Below, piece by piece: positions 5,703 through 12,029 of a DNA stretch of 13,332 bases. Source of the DNA: CAYGHG01 sp964349515 (GTDB lineage: Bacteria > Oederibacteriota > PGYV01 > CAYGHG01); assembly GCA_964349515.1 (NCBI GenBank), contig CAYGHG010000071.1:1-13332 (forward strand), read 5' to 3'. The translations under genes and the position numbers were made by a program. Position 1 is the first letter of the stretch; the number at the start of each line of letters is the position of its first letter. The notes under the pieces were generated by a model. The model did no database searches. It saw only the letters and a program-made list of their open reading frames with translations, and was not told the DNA's origin.

Positions 5703-7444
5703 TATTTGCCCCCGAACTTAAGTTTGGCAGCCAGTTCAAAAACGGAAAACTGCAGCCCGTTGTATTTCAGAACCCTGTCTTTGAGCGGGATTCCTGTTTC
5801 TTTTTCAAGCAAATCAGCGAAATTGCCTGCCTGATTGTTCTCGACAACCTTCACCTTTTTTGCCTTTTTAATCAGCGCGGCTGCCGACGGATGCACGGGG
5901 TAAAGCTGGGGAAAGAAGAGCATTGCCGTATCTTTTAATCCCGGGTTTTTCAGGGTTTCTTTCACTATTTCATAAGTAGAGCCCCAGCAAATCACAAGAT
6001 TTTTGTAGTTTTTCGGCCCTTCCAACACAGGCTTCATCGCGGCTTTTGCAACAGTTGCCGCCTTTTTCATCCTTTTATTTTTCATCGCCATGCTGATGCC
6101 CTCTAAATCCTCGGTTATCCTGCCTGCCTCATCGTGCTCGTCAGAATCAGAACAGACAAGGCCTTTGCCGAATCCGGGTATGCCGCGGGGCGAAAGCCCC
6201 TCTTTTGAAAGTGCGTAACGTTTATAACCTTCCGCTGTTTCTAAAAAAGAATAATTCGGTTTAACTGCGGCTGTATTAATAGAAGGGACATTATAATAGG
6301 TGTCTACAAAGTACTGGTCTGTCAGTATGAAAACCGGCGCCTGATACTTATCGGCAAGGTCAAATGCCTCAGCCGACAGCTCAAAAGCCTGCTCTATGTT
6401 TCCCGGGGCAAGAATGATGCGGGCAAACTCGCCGTGCCCGGCGTACAGCACAAGATTTAAATCACCCTGCTCGGTCCTCGTAGGCAGCCCGGTAGCCGGC
6501 CCCGGCCTCTGGGCCAGATGAACGACAACGGGCGTTTCGGCAATACCCGCCATTGAGATACCCTCTGTCATCAGCGCGAAACCCCCGCCTGACGTTGACA
6601 CCAGAGCGCGGCCTCCCGCGTACCAGCACCCGAGCGCCATGTTTATCGCGCCTATCTCGTCTTCCACCTGCTCGTGAGCTATGTCAACCGACGTTGAGTA
6701 CCCGGAGAGCGCGGTAAATACGCTTGACGACGGCGTCATGGGATAGGCAAATACGGCATTGCAGCCGCCCGCTACCGCGCCTATCGCGACCGCGTCAGAT
6801 CCGGCGAGCAGATAATCCGCAGATGTGTCCTTTCCTTTTTTTACATCAAGTTTCACTATCCTGTCTTTTCTTAACTGCTCGCCTATTTCATGGCCGCTGG
6901 CCATTGCCTCGCCGTTCTTTTTGGATATTTCCTCGCTTTTTTTGAGGAAAAGTTTTTCTATGTATGAAACCGCCTTTGCCTTTTCAGTATCAAGTATTCC
7001 GCACACAACTCCGGAGGCGACCGTATTGGCGTAGAGCGCGTTTCCGAACTCGGAAGCTATGCGGTTAAAAGGAATATTAATGGTTTTATCGAAACTTATT
7101 TTTGTCTTATCGCCTATCACATAGGCTTTGCTTAACATTCCCCTGTATCTTTCATACGAGTCATTATCAAGGGGTATGAAAACGTCTATTTTTCCGGAAA
7201 GCGCCCTGACAGGGCTGTTTGAAATCCTGATAGTGGTTGAGTTTACCCCGCCGCGCACGCGCGACATGTATTCTTTAGTGGCGAAAACATGATACCCTTC
7301 TGCTTTAAGCAGGTTTACGAGGGTGGTTTCTATGGACTGCACGCCGCTTCCGGCCTCGCCTGCCAGCATTACCGTAAAATCAAAAACTTTCTCCGCTTTT
7401 TCTTTCTTTTCGTCTTTTACCGCTTTCTTCTTTTTTCCCGCCAT
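5702..7444 (-). CDS. korA: 2-oxoacid:ferredoxin oxidoreductase, fused γ-α subunit
   Basis: This 580-residue protein combines the γ domain (about residues 22-200, with GEAGSGVQS at 29-37 and SRVRGGVNSTTIRIS at 61-75) and the α pyrimidine-binding domain (from about 211, with the signature YPMTPSS at 234-240 and RPGPATGLPTRTEQGDL). A C-terminal domain follows to about residue 575. This γ-α fusion with a separate β gene is the known architecture of the KorAB and archaeal 2-oxoacid oxidoreductase type. A lysine-rich extension of about 20 residues precedes the γ domain. The start has GAGGG upstream. A long hairpin separates it from rubrerythrin and ends only 16 nt before the start codon, so its promoter must lie inside or upstream of rubrerythrin unless transcription reads through. 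Confidence 0.94.
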   Translation of the reverse strand: MAGKKKKAVKDEKKEKAEKVFDFTVMLAGEAGSGVQSIETTLVNLLKAEGYHVFATKEYMSRVRGGVNSTTIRISNSPVRALSGKIDVFIPLDNDSYERYRGMLSKAYVIGDKTKISFDKTINIPFNRIASEFGNALYANTVASGVVCGILDTEKAKAVSYIEKLFLKKSEEISKKNGEAMASGHEIGEQLRKDRIVKLDVKKGKDTSADYLLAGSDAVAIGAVAGGCNAVFAYPMTPSSSVFTALSGYSTSVDIAHEQVEDEIGAINMALGCWYAGGRALVSTSGGGFALMTEGISMAGIAETPVVVHLAQRPGPATGLPTRTEQGDLNLVLYAGHGEFARIILAPGNIEQAFELSAEAFDLADKYQAPVFILTDQYFVDTYYNVPSINTAAVKPNYSFLETAEGYKRYALSKEGLSPRGIPGFGKGLVCSDSDEHDEAGRITEDLEGISMAMKNKRMKKAATVAKAAMKPVLEGPKNYKNLVICWGSTYEIVKETLKNPGLKDTAMLFFPQLYPVHPSAAALIKKAKKVKVVENNQAGNFADLLEKETGIPLKDRVLKYNGLQFSVFELAAKLKFGGK

Positions 7445-7460
7445 TATTCATCCCTCTTCT

Positions 7461-7500
7461 TTTAAAATCCGGGGCGGTTAAAACCGCCCCGGATTTTAAA
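7461..7500 (-). terminator. Strong hairpin between rubrerythrin and the oxidoreductase genes
   Basis: An 18-bp near-perfect stem with a GC-rich core (TCCGGGGCGGT and ACCGCCCCGGA) closes a loop of about 4 nt. It starts two bases after the rubrerythrin stop codon on the minus strand. The stem base is AAAA/TTTT and only a short U-run follows, so termination may be partial. It could be a terminator, an attenuator or an RNA-stabilising 3' end. Confidence 0.75.
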
Positions 7501-7502
7501 GA

Positions 7503-8078
7503 TTAGTAGTTTGTTTCTTTTATTTCAAAATGCGCTTTAGGGTGTATGCACGCCGGGCACTTATCAAGCGCCTCCGGCCCCTCGTGGACATAACCGCAGT
7601 TGCGGCATTTCCACCTCACTGTGCCGGGCTTCTTAAATACTTCATGCTTTTCAATGTTAGCGGCAAGTTTGCGGTAGCGTAACTCATGCTCCACTTCCAC
7701 TTTCGCGATGTACCTGAAACAGGCGGCAACGTCCTTGAATCCCTCTTTTTCCGCAATCTCCGCCGCTTTCGGGTATAGAACAGTATGTTCTTCGTTCTCT
7801 CCCTCTGCCGCTGCCTTCAGGTTTTCAAGCGTAGTTCCTGTTTTCCCGGCGGGATACATGGCTGTTATCTCCACGTTTCCGCCTTCCAGGAATTTAAAGA
7901 ATCTCTTGGCGTGCTCTTTCTCATTATCGGCAGTTTCCGTAAAAATTGCCGAAATCTGCTCATAGCCCTCTTTTTTCGCAACTGACGCAAAATAGGTGTA
8001 CCTGTTACGCGCCTGCGACTCGCCCGCAAATGAAGCAAGCAGGTTCTTCTCCGTCTGTGTCCCTTTAAGTGATGCCAT
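7503..8078 (-). CDS. rbr: Rubrerythrin
   Basis: This 191-residue protein is a classical rubrerythrin, a cytoplasmic non-haem diiron peroxidase that reduces H2O2 to water with rubredoxin-type electrons. The four-helix bundle carries the expected ligands: E20 (GESQARNRYT), E53 and H56 (NEKEHAKRF), E94 and E97 (ENEEHT), and E130-H131 (VEVEHE). The C-terminal rubredoxin domain has C158, C161, C174 and C177 in WKCRNCGYVHEG and KCPACIHPKAHF. Length is normal. It is the last gene of the oxidative-stress series, 85 bp after desulfoferrodoxin. That gap is AT-rich and has no clear promoter, so it may be co-transcribed or have a weak promoter of its own. GGAGGT precedes the ATG. Confidence 0.98.
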   Translation of the reverse strand: MASLKGTQTEKNLLASFAGESQARNRYTYFASVAKKEGYEQISAIFTETADNEKEHAKRFFKFLEGGNVEITAMYPAGKTGTTLENLKAAAEGENEEHTVLYPKAAEIAEKEGFKDVAACFRYIAKVEVEHELRYRKLAANIEKHEVFKKPGTVRWKCRNCGYVHEGPEALDKCPACIHPKAHFEIKETNY

Positions 8079-8163
8079 TTCTCAAGTACCTCCGTTTAAT
8101 AAGTTTTGTCTTCTGTCATTTGTCTTAAATTTTCAGCTTTAAACTTTCAATTTTAAACTTGTC

Positions 8164-8544
8164 TTACCTGCTCCACAGCCCGTGCTTGTTGCAAAACTCC
8201 CTTACTGACGAAACATCGGAAAGTTTTATTTCAAAGAATGCCTCGGGTTTGTCCCCGGAATTCAGGTCTTTTCTTCCTATTTTGCCGTCTTTCCTTATTA
8301 CCTCAATAAACTGAATCCAGTGATCCGCGTCCATGGGGTGCGCGACTGATCCCACTTTTACCAAAATCCCGTCGCCTGATGCTTCAACTACCGGCAGGTG
8401 CTTTTCTCCGGCGCCCTCTTTTGTCTTCTCATCCATCAGTTTCATCGGCTCGCCGCAGCACACCAGCTCGCCTTCGCCGCCTATCAGCACTTCCACTACA
8501 TTACCGCACTTAAAACACTTGTAAATCTCCATTTTTACAGCCAT
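8164..8544 (-). CDS. dfx: Desulfoferrodoxin (superoxide reductase, two-iron type)
   Basis: This 126-residue protein reduces superoxide to H2O2 in the cytoplasm without making O2. The N-terminal desulforedoxin domain has C10, C13, C29 and C30 (YKCFKCG and VCCGEPM), which hold a rubredoxin-like Fe(SCys)4 centre. The catalytic domain retains all five ligands of the square-pyramidal iron: H49 in EKHLP, H69 and H75 in AHPMDADHWIQFIE, and C118 and H121 in CNKHGLW. The conserved E-K pair beside H49 (E47, K48), which takes part in catalysis, is present. It follows the ferritin-like gene by 16 bp, with GGAGG before the start. The H2O2 it makes would be consumed by rubrerythrin and the peroxiredoxin. 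Confidence 0.98.
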   Translation of the reverse strand: MAVKMEIYKCFKCGNVVEVLIGGEGELVCCGEPMKLMDEKTKEGAGEKHLPVVEASGDGILVKVGSVAHPMDADHWIQFIEVIRKDGKIGRKDLNSGDKPEAFFEIKLSDVSSVREFCNKHGLWSR

Positions 8545-8560
8545 GTTTCCTCCTTGAAAA

Positions 8561-9034
8561 TTATTTTCTTACCAGTTCCCGTGCCTTTGAAAGTTTTACG
8601 AAATGTTTCATCTCTTCATCTATGATGTCCTGTATTTCACGTACAGAACCCGCGGATACGGCAGCCATGATAGATGTGTAATAAATCACAGCTTCGAGTT
8701 CCCTGTCCATCGCGAATTCTATTGCCCTTACTATTGAACCCGGCTCGTCAGACTCCAGGCTTTCTTTTAGCTGGGCCGTGTCAAACATCGGTTTATTTCC
8801 CGAGTATGACATGAATGTGCCTATGAACTCGTCTGACGCTCCTTCAAACACCCCGTCACCCGCGCTGTCAAGCATTTTGAGAAAGTGCTTCTTATGAAAA
8901 TCCTCCTCAACGGCAAGCGCTTCAAAGACCGCCTTGACATCTGCGGATTTAACCGCCGCGGCGGCTGACTCGTAATACTTTTTTCCCTTTTCTTCCATCT
9001 GTACCGCTGTTTCTATCACTGATTTTATTTTCAT
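8561..9034 (-). CDS. Rubrerythrin-like ferritin-superfamily protein without rubredoxin domain
   Basis: This 157-residue protein is a four-helix diiron protein of the ferritin-like superfamily. Ligand-type motifs are visible in each helix: MEEKGKKYYE (residues 13-22), EEDFHKKHF (43-51), AMDRELEAVIYY, and IDEEMKHFVKL near the end. It lacks the four cysteines of a rubredoxin domain, so it is not a canonical rubrerythrin. Peroxide reduction or iron handling are the likely roles; which one cannot be told. The gene starts 7 bp after the flavodiiron protein gene, with GAGG in the overlap region, so it is clearly in the same operon. Confidence 0.85.
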   Translation of the reverse strand: MKIKSVIETAVQMEEKGKKYYESAAAAVKSADVKAVFEALAVEEDFHKKHFLKMLDSAGDGVFEGASDEFIGTFMSYSGNKPMFDTAQLKESLESDEPGSIVRAIEFAMDRELEAVIYYTSIMAAVSAGSVREIQDIIDEEMKHFVKLSKARELVRK

Positions 9035-9041
9035 GATTACC

Positions 9042-10220
9042 TCACATCAGCCCGGCTTCTTCATGCTTCTTAGCCACTTCATCGGCAAGCGCATCAAGCT
9101 GTTTAAATGTTTCATCTTTGGGATATCCCTTTGATATTACGGGTGTCAGCAGTTCTGCCTTGAAATTGCCCAGCATGCCCTTTACCGCCTCCGAAGCTTT
9201 TTCTCCCCAGCCGAAAGAGGAAATTAATGTGACGAATTTTGTTTTCGGCCTCAAGGCATTTACTAGATACGCGGCATTGGCGCCGAGCGGATGAACCCCC
9301 GCCAGCACGGTAGGCGCGCCGAGTATCAGCGTGGCCGAGTCAATAAGCGCCATCGCGACAGCGCCCGGGTCGGTTACCGTCAGGTTAAAGTAGTGTACGT
9401 TTACACCGCGCTTGATCAGCGCCTCGCGCAGATACTCAGCCATTTTTTTCGTGGAGCCGTGCATTGACACCCAGGCAAGTATGACTTCATTTTTCACGGT
9501 GTCAGCAGACCACTCGGCATAAGCGTCCATCACCGGTTTCGGGTCTGTATGGATGTAGCCGTGTGACGGTGCTATTATTTTAATATCAAGCTGTTTTACT
9601 TTTTCAAGATTGTTGCGGACATTATTTCTGAAAGGCGACATTATCTCCGCGTAATAACGCTTTGCGCTCATATAGAAATGGGCCGCGTCAAATATGTCGG
9701 AGGTCGCGATGTGCGAGCCGAAAAAATCGCAGGAAAAAAGTATTTTGTCCTCTTCCAGATAAGTGGACATGGTCTCGGGCCAGTGCACCCAGGGAGTCAT
9801 TATGAATTTCAGGGTTTTGCCGCCCAAGCCGAGCGTTTCGCCCTCTTTGATGACGATAAAATCATCTTCTTTTAAAAGCAGCAGCTCTATCAGCATTCCT
9901 TTGCATTTTTCATTTGTCACGACTTTTACGCCGGGGTAAGCTTTAATCACGTCAACAATCCCGCCCGCGTGGTCCTGCTCCGCGTGGTTTGCTATTACAT
10001 AGTCCAGTTTTTTTATCCCAAGCTCTTTCAGGTTGTCAAAAAGCTGCTCCCTCGTGTCAGGGTCTACCGCGTCTATGAGCGCGGTCTTTTCCGAGCCCGC
10101 GACAATGTATGCGTTATAGCTTGTCCCGTCAGGAAGAGGTATCAGCTCGTCAAACAATCTCCTGTCCCAGTGTTCCGCGCCGACCCAGGACACTCCCTTT
10201 ACAATTTCTTTTACCGCCAT
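9042..10220 (-). CDS. fprA: Flavodiiron protein (FprA-type, O2/NO reductase)
   Basis: This 392-residue protein has the two-domain core of class A flavodiiron proteins. The metallo-β-lactamase-like domain (about residues 1-240) carries the diiron ligands H79, E81, D83 and H84 (NHAEQDHAGG), H146 (PWVHWPE), D165 (SCDFFG) and H220 (PSHGYI), all at family-like spacing. The flavodoxin domain (about 245-385) begins with the FMN loop SMHGSTKKMA. It reduces O2 to water, or NO to N2O, using reduced rubredoxin or similar. There is no fused rubredoxin or reductase domain, so a separate donor is needed; the NADH:rubredoxin oxidoreductase at 12030-13160 fits upstream of it. The ATG lies one base after the peroxiredoxin stop, with GGAGGG inside that gene's end. 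Confidence 0.97.
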   Translation of the reverse strand: MAVKEIVKGVSWVGAEHWDRRLFDELIPLPDGTSYNAYIVAGSEKTALIDAVDPDTREQLFDNLKELGIKKLDYVIANHAEQDHAGGIVDVIKAYPGVKVVTNEKCKGMLIELLLLKEDDFIVIKEGETLGLGGKTLKFIMTPWVHWPETMSTYLEEDKILFSCDFFGSHIATSDIFDAAHFYMSAKRYYAEIMSPFRNNVRNNLEKVKQLDIKIIAPSHGYIHTDPKPVMDAYAEWSADTVKNEVILAWVSMHGSTKKMAEYLREALIKRGVNVHYFNLTVTDPGAVAMALIDSATLILGAPTVLAGVHPLGANAAYLVNALRPKTKFVTLISSFGWGEKASEAVKGMLGNFKAELLTPVISKGYPKDETFKQLDALADEVAKKHEEAGLM

Positions 10221-10221
10221 T

Positions 10222-10701
10222 TCAGCCCTCCTTTGACATTTCAGTTAAAATTTTCTTTACTTCGCCAGCGTGGCCTTCCGGATTGACGCTTTCCCATATA
10301 CGGGAGATCTTTCCTTTCGGGTCAATCAGGAAAGTAGTTCTCAATATCCCCATGTATTCCCTGCCCATGAAGTTCTTTTTACCCCATACGCCGTATTTCT
10401 TAAGGATTGTTTTTTTATCATCTGACAGCAGCGTAATTTTGAGTTTATGCTTTTTCTGAAATTTTTTGTGCGAGCCGCAGTCATCCGCGCTTATTCCTAT
10501 GACAGAGGCTCCGAGCCCTTCAAATCCCGGAAGCTGTTTTGAGAAATCCTTTGCCTCTATGGTGCAGCCCGGGGTGTCATCTTTGGGGTAGAAATACAGT
10601 ACAGCCCATTTCCCCGAAAAATCCTTAAGGCTCACCTTGTTTTCATCAGAATCTTTCAGCGTAAACGCCGGAGCTTTCGAACCTGCTTTTAATTTTGCCA
10701 T
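10222..10701 (-). CDS. bcp: Thiol peroxiredoxin, Bcp/PrxQ subfamily
   Basis: This 159-residue cytoplasmic peroxiredoxin reduces H2O2 and organic hydroperoxides. The peroxidatic cysteine C46 is in YPKDDTPGCT, the PrxQ/Bcp signature (P-x-D-x-T-P-G-C-T). The resolving cysteine that many Bcp proteins have five residues later (C-T-x-E-A-C) is lysine here (K51 region, CTIEAKDF). The only other cysteine is C75 (SADDCGSH), 29 residues away. The enzyme may therefore use that distant cysteine or work as a one-cysteine type. The gene sits one base after perR and one base before the flavodiiron gene, so tight translational coupling is likely. GAGGGG at the end of perR serves as its ribosome binding site. 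Confidence 0.96.
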   Translation of the reverse strand: MAKLKAGSKAPAFTLKDSDENKVSLKDFSGKWAVLYFYPKDDTPGCTIEAKDFSKQLPGFEGLGASVIGISADDCGSHKKFQKKHKLKITLLSDDKKTILKKYGVWGKKNFMGREYMGILRTTFLIDPKGKISRIWESVNPEGHAGEVKKILTEMSKEG

Positions 10702-10702
10702 C

Positions 10703-11137
10703 TTAATTCCCCTCTTTTGAACATTTTTTGCAAAGCCCTGTCATATAAACCAGCTCGGAATAAACCTTATATCCTTTCATTGAGCCTCCGCCGCAGCTCT
10801 CCCCGCACTTCAATCTTATGTCTTCAAGCCGGCCGCAGGAAATGCATGTAAAGTGCGCGTGCCGCGAGACATCCGCGTCATATCGCGCCTCCTTGCCGTC
10901 CGAATTAAGTTCAAGCACGACACCCTTTGATGAGAGCGCCTTCAGCGTATTGTAAACGCTTGTTTTAGAAAGCGTAGGCATCTCTTTTATCAGGTCACGG
11001 TATATCATGTCAGCCGTCGGATGGCTGTAATTACCGGTCAGATAAGAGAGCACCTTTATCCTGATTGTTGAAGGCCTGATATCCCTTGCCTTAAGAGCAG
11101 CCGCTATCTCTTTCGGTGTTTTAGTCTGATTTTCCAT
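10703..11137 (-). CDS. perR: PerR-type peroxide sensor (Fur family)
   Basis: This 144-residue repressor has the Fur winged helix (recognition helix near SKTSVYNTLKAL, residues 57-68) and a C-terminal dimer and metal domain. All residues equivalent to the PerR regulatory Fe/Mn site are present: H39 (SHPTAD), D87 (ARYD), H93 and H95 (RHAHF), and D106 (GRLED). Aspartate at the last position is typical of PerR rather than Fur. The zinc site cysteines are C98 and C101 (CISC) and C136 and C139 (CKKC). Two extra cysteines, C111 and C115, are unusual. I start at 11137 because GGAG is correctly spaced for it; the ATG two codons earlier directly abuts GGAG. It lies 32 bp after ferritin, and a Per-box-like palindrome lies upstream of ferritin. 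Confidence 0.93.
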   Translation of the reverse strand: MENQTKTPKEIAAALKARDIRPSTIRIKVLSYLTGNYSHPTADMIYRDLIKEMPTLSKTSVYNTLKALSSKGVVLELNSDGKEARYDADVSRHAHFTCISCGRLEDIRLKCGESCGGGSMKGYKVYSELVYMTGLCKKCSKEGN

Positions 11138-11169
11138 TTTCATCTCCGGCTTTTTTTTGATTGCGAGGA

Positions 11170-11664
11170 TCAGTCTTCTTTTCTTTTTCCGAGCCTGTGG
11201 TCAAGCGCGAACAGGCCGTTGGTGTTGTCGCCGATCAGCTTCAGCGTCTCCACTATCTGCGAAGCATTGGCCTCTTCCTCCACCTGCTCGTCAACAAACC
11301 AGTTTAGGAACGAGCGCGAGGCATAGTCTTTCTCGGATTCCGCAATGTCCATGAGTTTATTAATCATTGCAGTGACTTTCTGTTCGTGCTCATAAGCCTG
11401 CCCGAATGCCTTTGAAGCCTTGTCCCACTCTGCCTCAGGCGCGTCAATGGCTGCAAGCTTTACCTTTCCGCCGCGCTCAATGATGTGGTTATAAAACTTC
11501 ATGGCGTGAGTGTACTCTTCCTCGGCCTGTATTTTCATCCATTTCGCAAACCCGAGGAAATTTTTTGATTCGAAATCAGCCGACATGGAAAGATAAAGAA
11601 AAGAGGAATAAAACTCGGCGTTTACCTGCTTGTTCATTGCGTCTTCCATTTTTTTGCTTAACAT
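11170..11664 (-). CDS. ftnA: Bacterial non-haem ferritin
   Basis: This 164-residue protein stores iron after oxidising Fe(II), presumably as a 24-subunit shell in the cytoplasm. It matches FtnA in length and in its ferroxidase residues: E17 (NAEFYSS), E50 and H53 (AEEEYTHAMKF), E94 (YEHEQ), and Q127 and E130 (VDEQVEEE). It has no haem-binding methionine of the bacterioferritin type that I can identify. It is the first gene of the oxidative-stress operon, and its promoter carries a PerR-type palindrome. AGGAGGG precedes its ATG. Removing free Fe(II) is a sensible first step in an operon against peroxide. Confidence 0.97.
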   Translation of the reverse strand: MLSKKMEDAMNKQVNAEFYSSFLYLSMSADFESKNFLGFAKWMKIQAEEEYTHAMKFYNHIIERGGKVKLAAIDAPEAEWDKASKAFGQAYEHEQKVTAMINKLMDIAESEKDYASRSFLNWFVDEQVEEEANASQIVETLKLIGDNTNGLFALDHRLGKRKED

Positions 11665-11693
11665 AAGTACCCTCCTGAAGCGTATTTTACAAC

Positions 11694-11710
11694 TTTGTAA
11701 TCATTACAAA
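11694..11710. promoter_or_regulatory. Per-box-like operator
   Basis: TTTGTAATCATTACAAA is a perfect 17-bp palindrome centred on C11702. Its inner 15 bp have the 7-1-7 layout of the PerR box (consensus TTATAATNATTATAA), with one change per half-site (G for A). It lies about 30 bp upstream of the ferritin start and overlaps the -10/start region of the promoter, so binding should block transcription. The downstream gene series includes perR itself, which predicts autoregulation. Confidence 0.8.
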
Positions 11711-11737
11711 ATTAACAAATATCCCCGTTTTTGTCAA
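11709..11737 (-). promoter_or_regulatory. Promoter of the oxidative-stress operon
   Basis: On the minus strand a perfect -35 box TTGACA (11737-11732) is followed after 17 bp by a weak -10 box TAATTT (11714-11709) that runs into the Per-box palindrome. A weak -10 under repressor control fits an inducible promoter. The exact -10 is less certain than the -35. Confidence 0.65.
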
Positions 11738-11749
11738 GTACTGTTTTAC

Positions 11750-11790
11750 AACCCCCTTTCCCAAAGTGGGGCAGGGGGGATTGCCTTTAA
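11750..11790. repeat. Dispersed GC-rich imperfect palindrome, copy 1
   Basis: AACCCCCTTTCCCAAAG, then GGGGCAGGGGGG, then ATTGCCTTTAA forms an imperfect hairpin of C-run against G-run. The same element in the same orientation occurs at 13236-13278. This copy ends 13 bp upstream of the TTGACA box of the ferritin promoter (minus strand). I know of similar C-run/G-run repeats as intergenic elements in many draft genomes, but I cannot name this family. Confidence 0.8.
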
Positions 11791-12029
11791 GTATTAAGCC
11801 TTGTTTTAAGTTTTTAAGCCAAAATCCATAAGACATAAGTAAAAAAGATGAAAATCTGCTCTTTCCTGTCTACTCTCCACATTCTCTCAAAGCGCGGGGG
11901 GTGGCCTTATCTCAAGCCTTCAATCCCTTCCTCAAAAACAAAAATTTACACCCTGATTCCATTGCCGTTAACTGCTTTTATCTGCTTTTTATCTTCTTAA
12001 ATCTGTCTTTATCTGCAGCTTCTTGTTTC

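Larger units (their letters stand above)
11665..12029. other. 365-bp intergenic region between ferritin and rubredoxin reductase
   Basis: The right-hand gene ends here and the left-hand gene begins here, both on the minus strand. 11694-11737 holds the ferritin promoter and Per box, and 11750-11790 a dispersed GC-rich repeat. The remainder (about 11791-12029) is AT- and pyrimidine-rich, with repeated words such as TCTGTCTT and TTATCTGC. It shows no gene, RNA gene or clear terminator. A frame at 11901-12143 lacks a ribosome binding site and overlaps the reductase. Confidence 0.7.

Noticed and set aside
8079..8163. Promoter for rubrerythrin
   Set aside because: The gap is AT-rich and TTGAAA is followed 17 bp later by TAAGAC, but only three of six -10 positions match, too weak to list.
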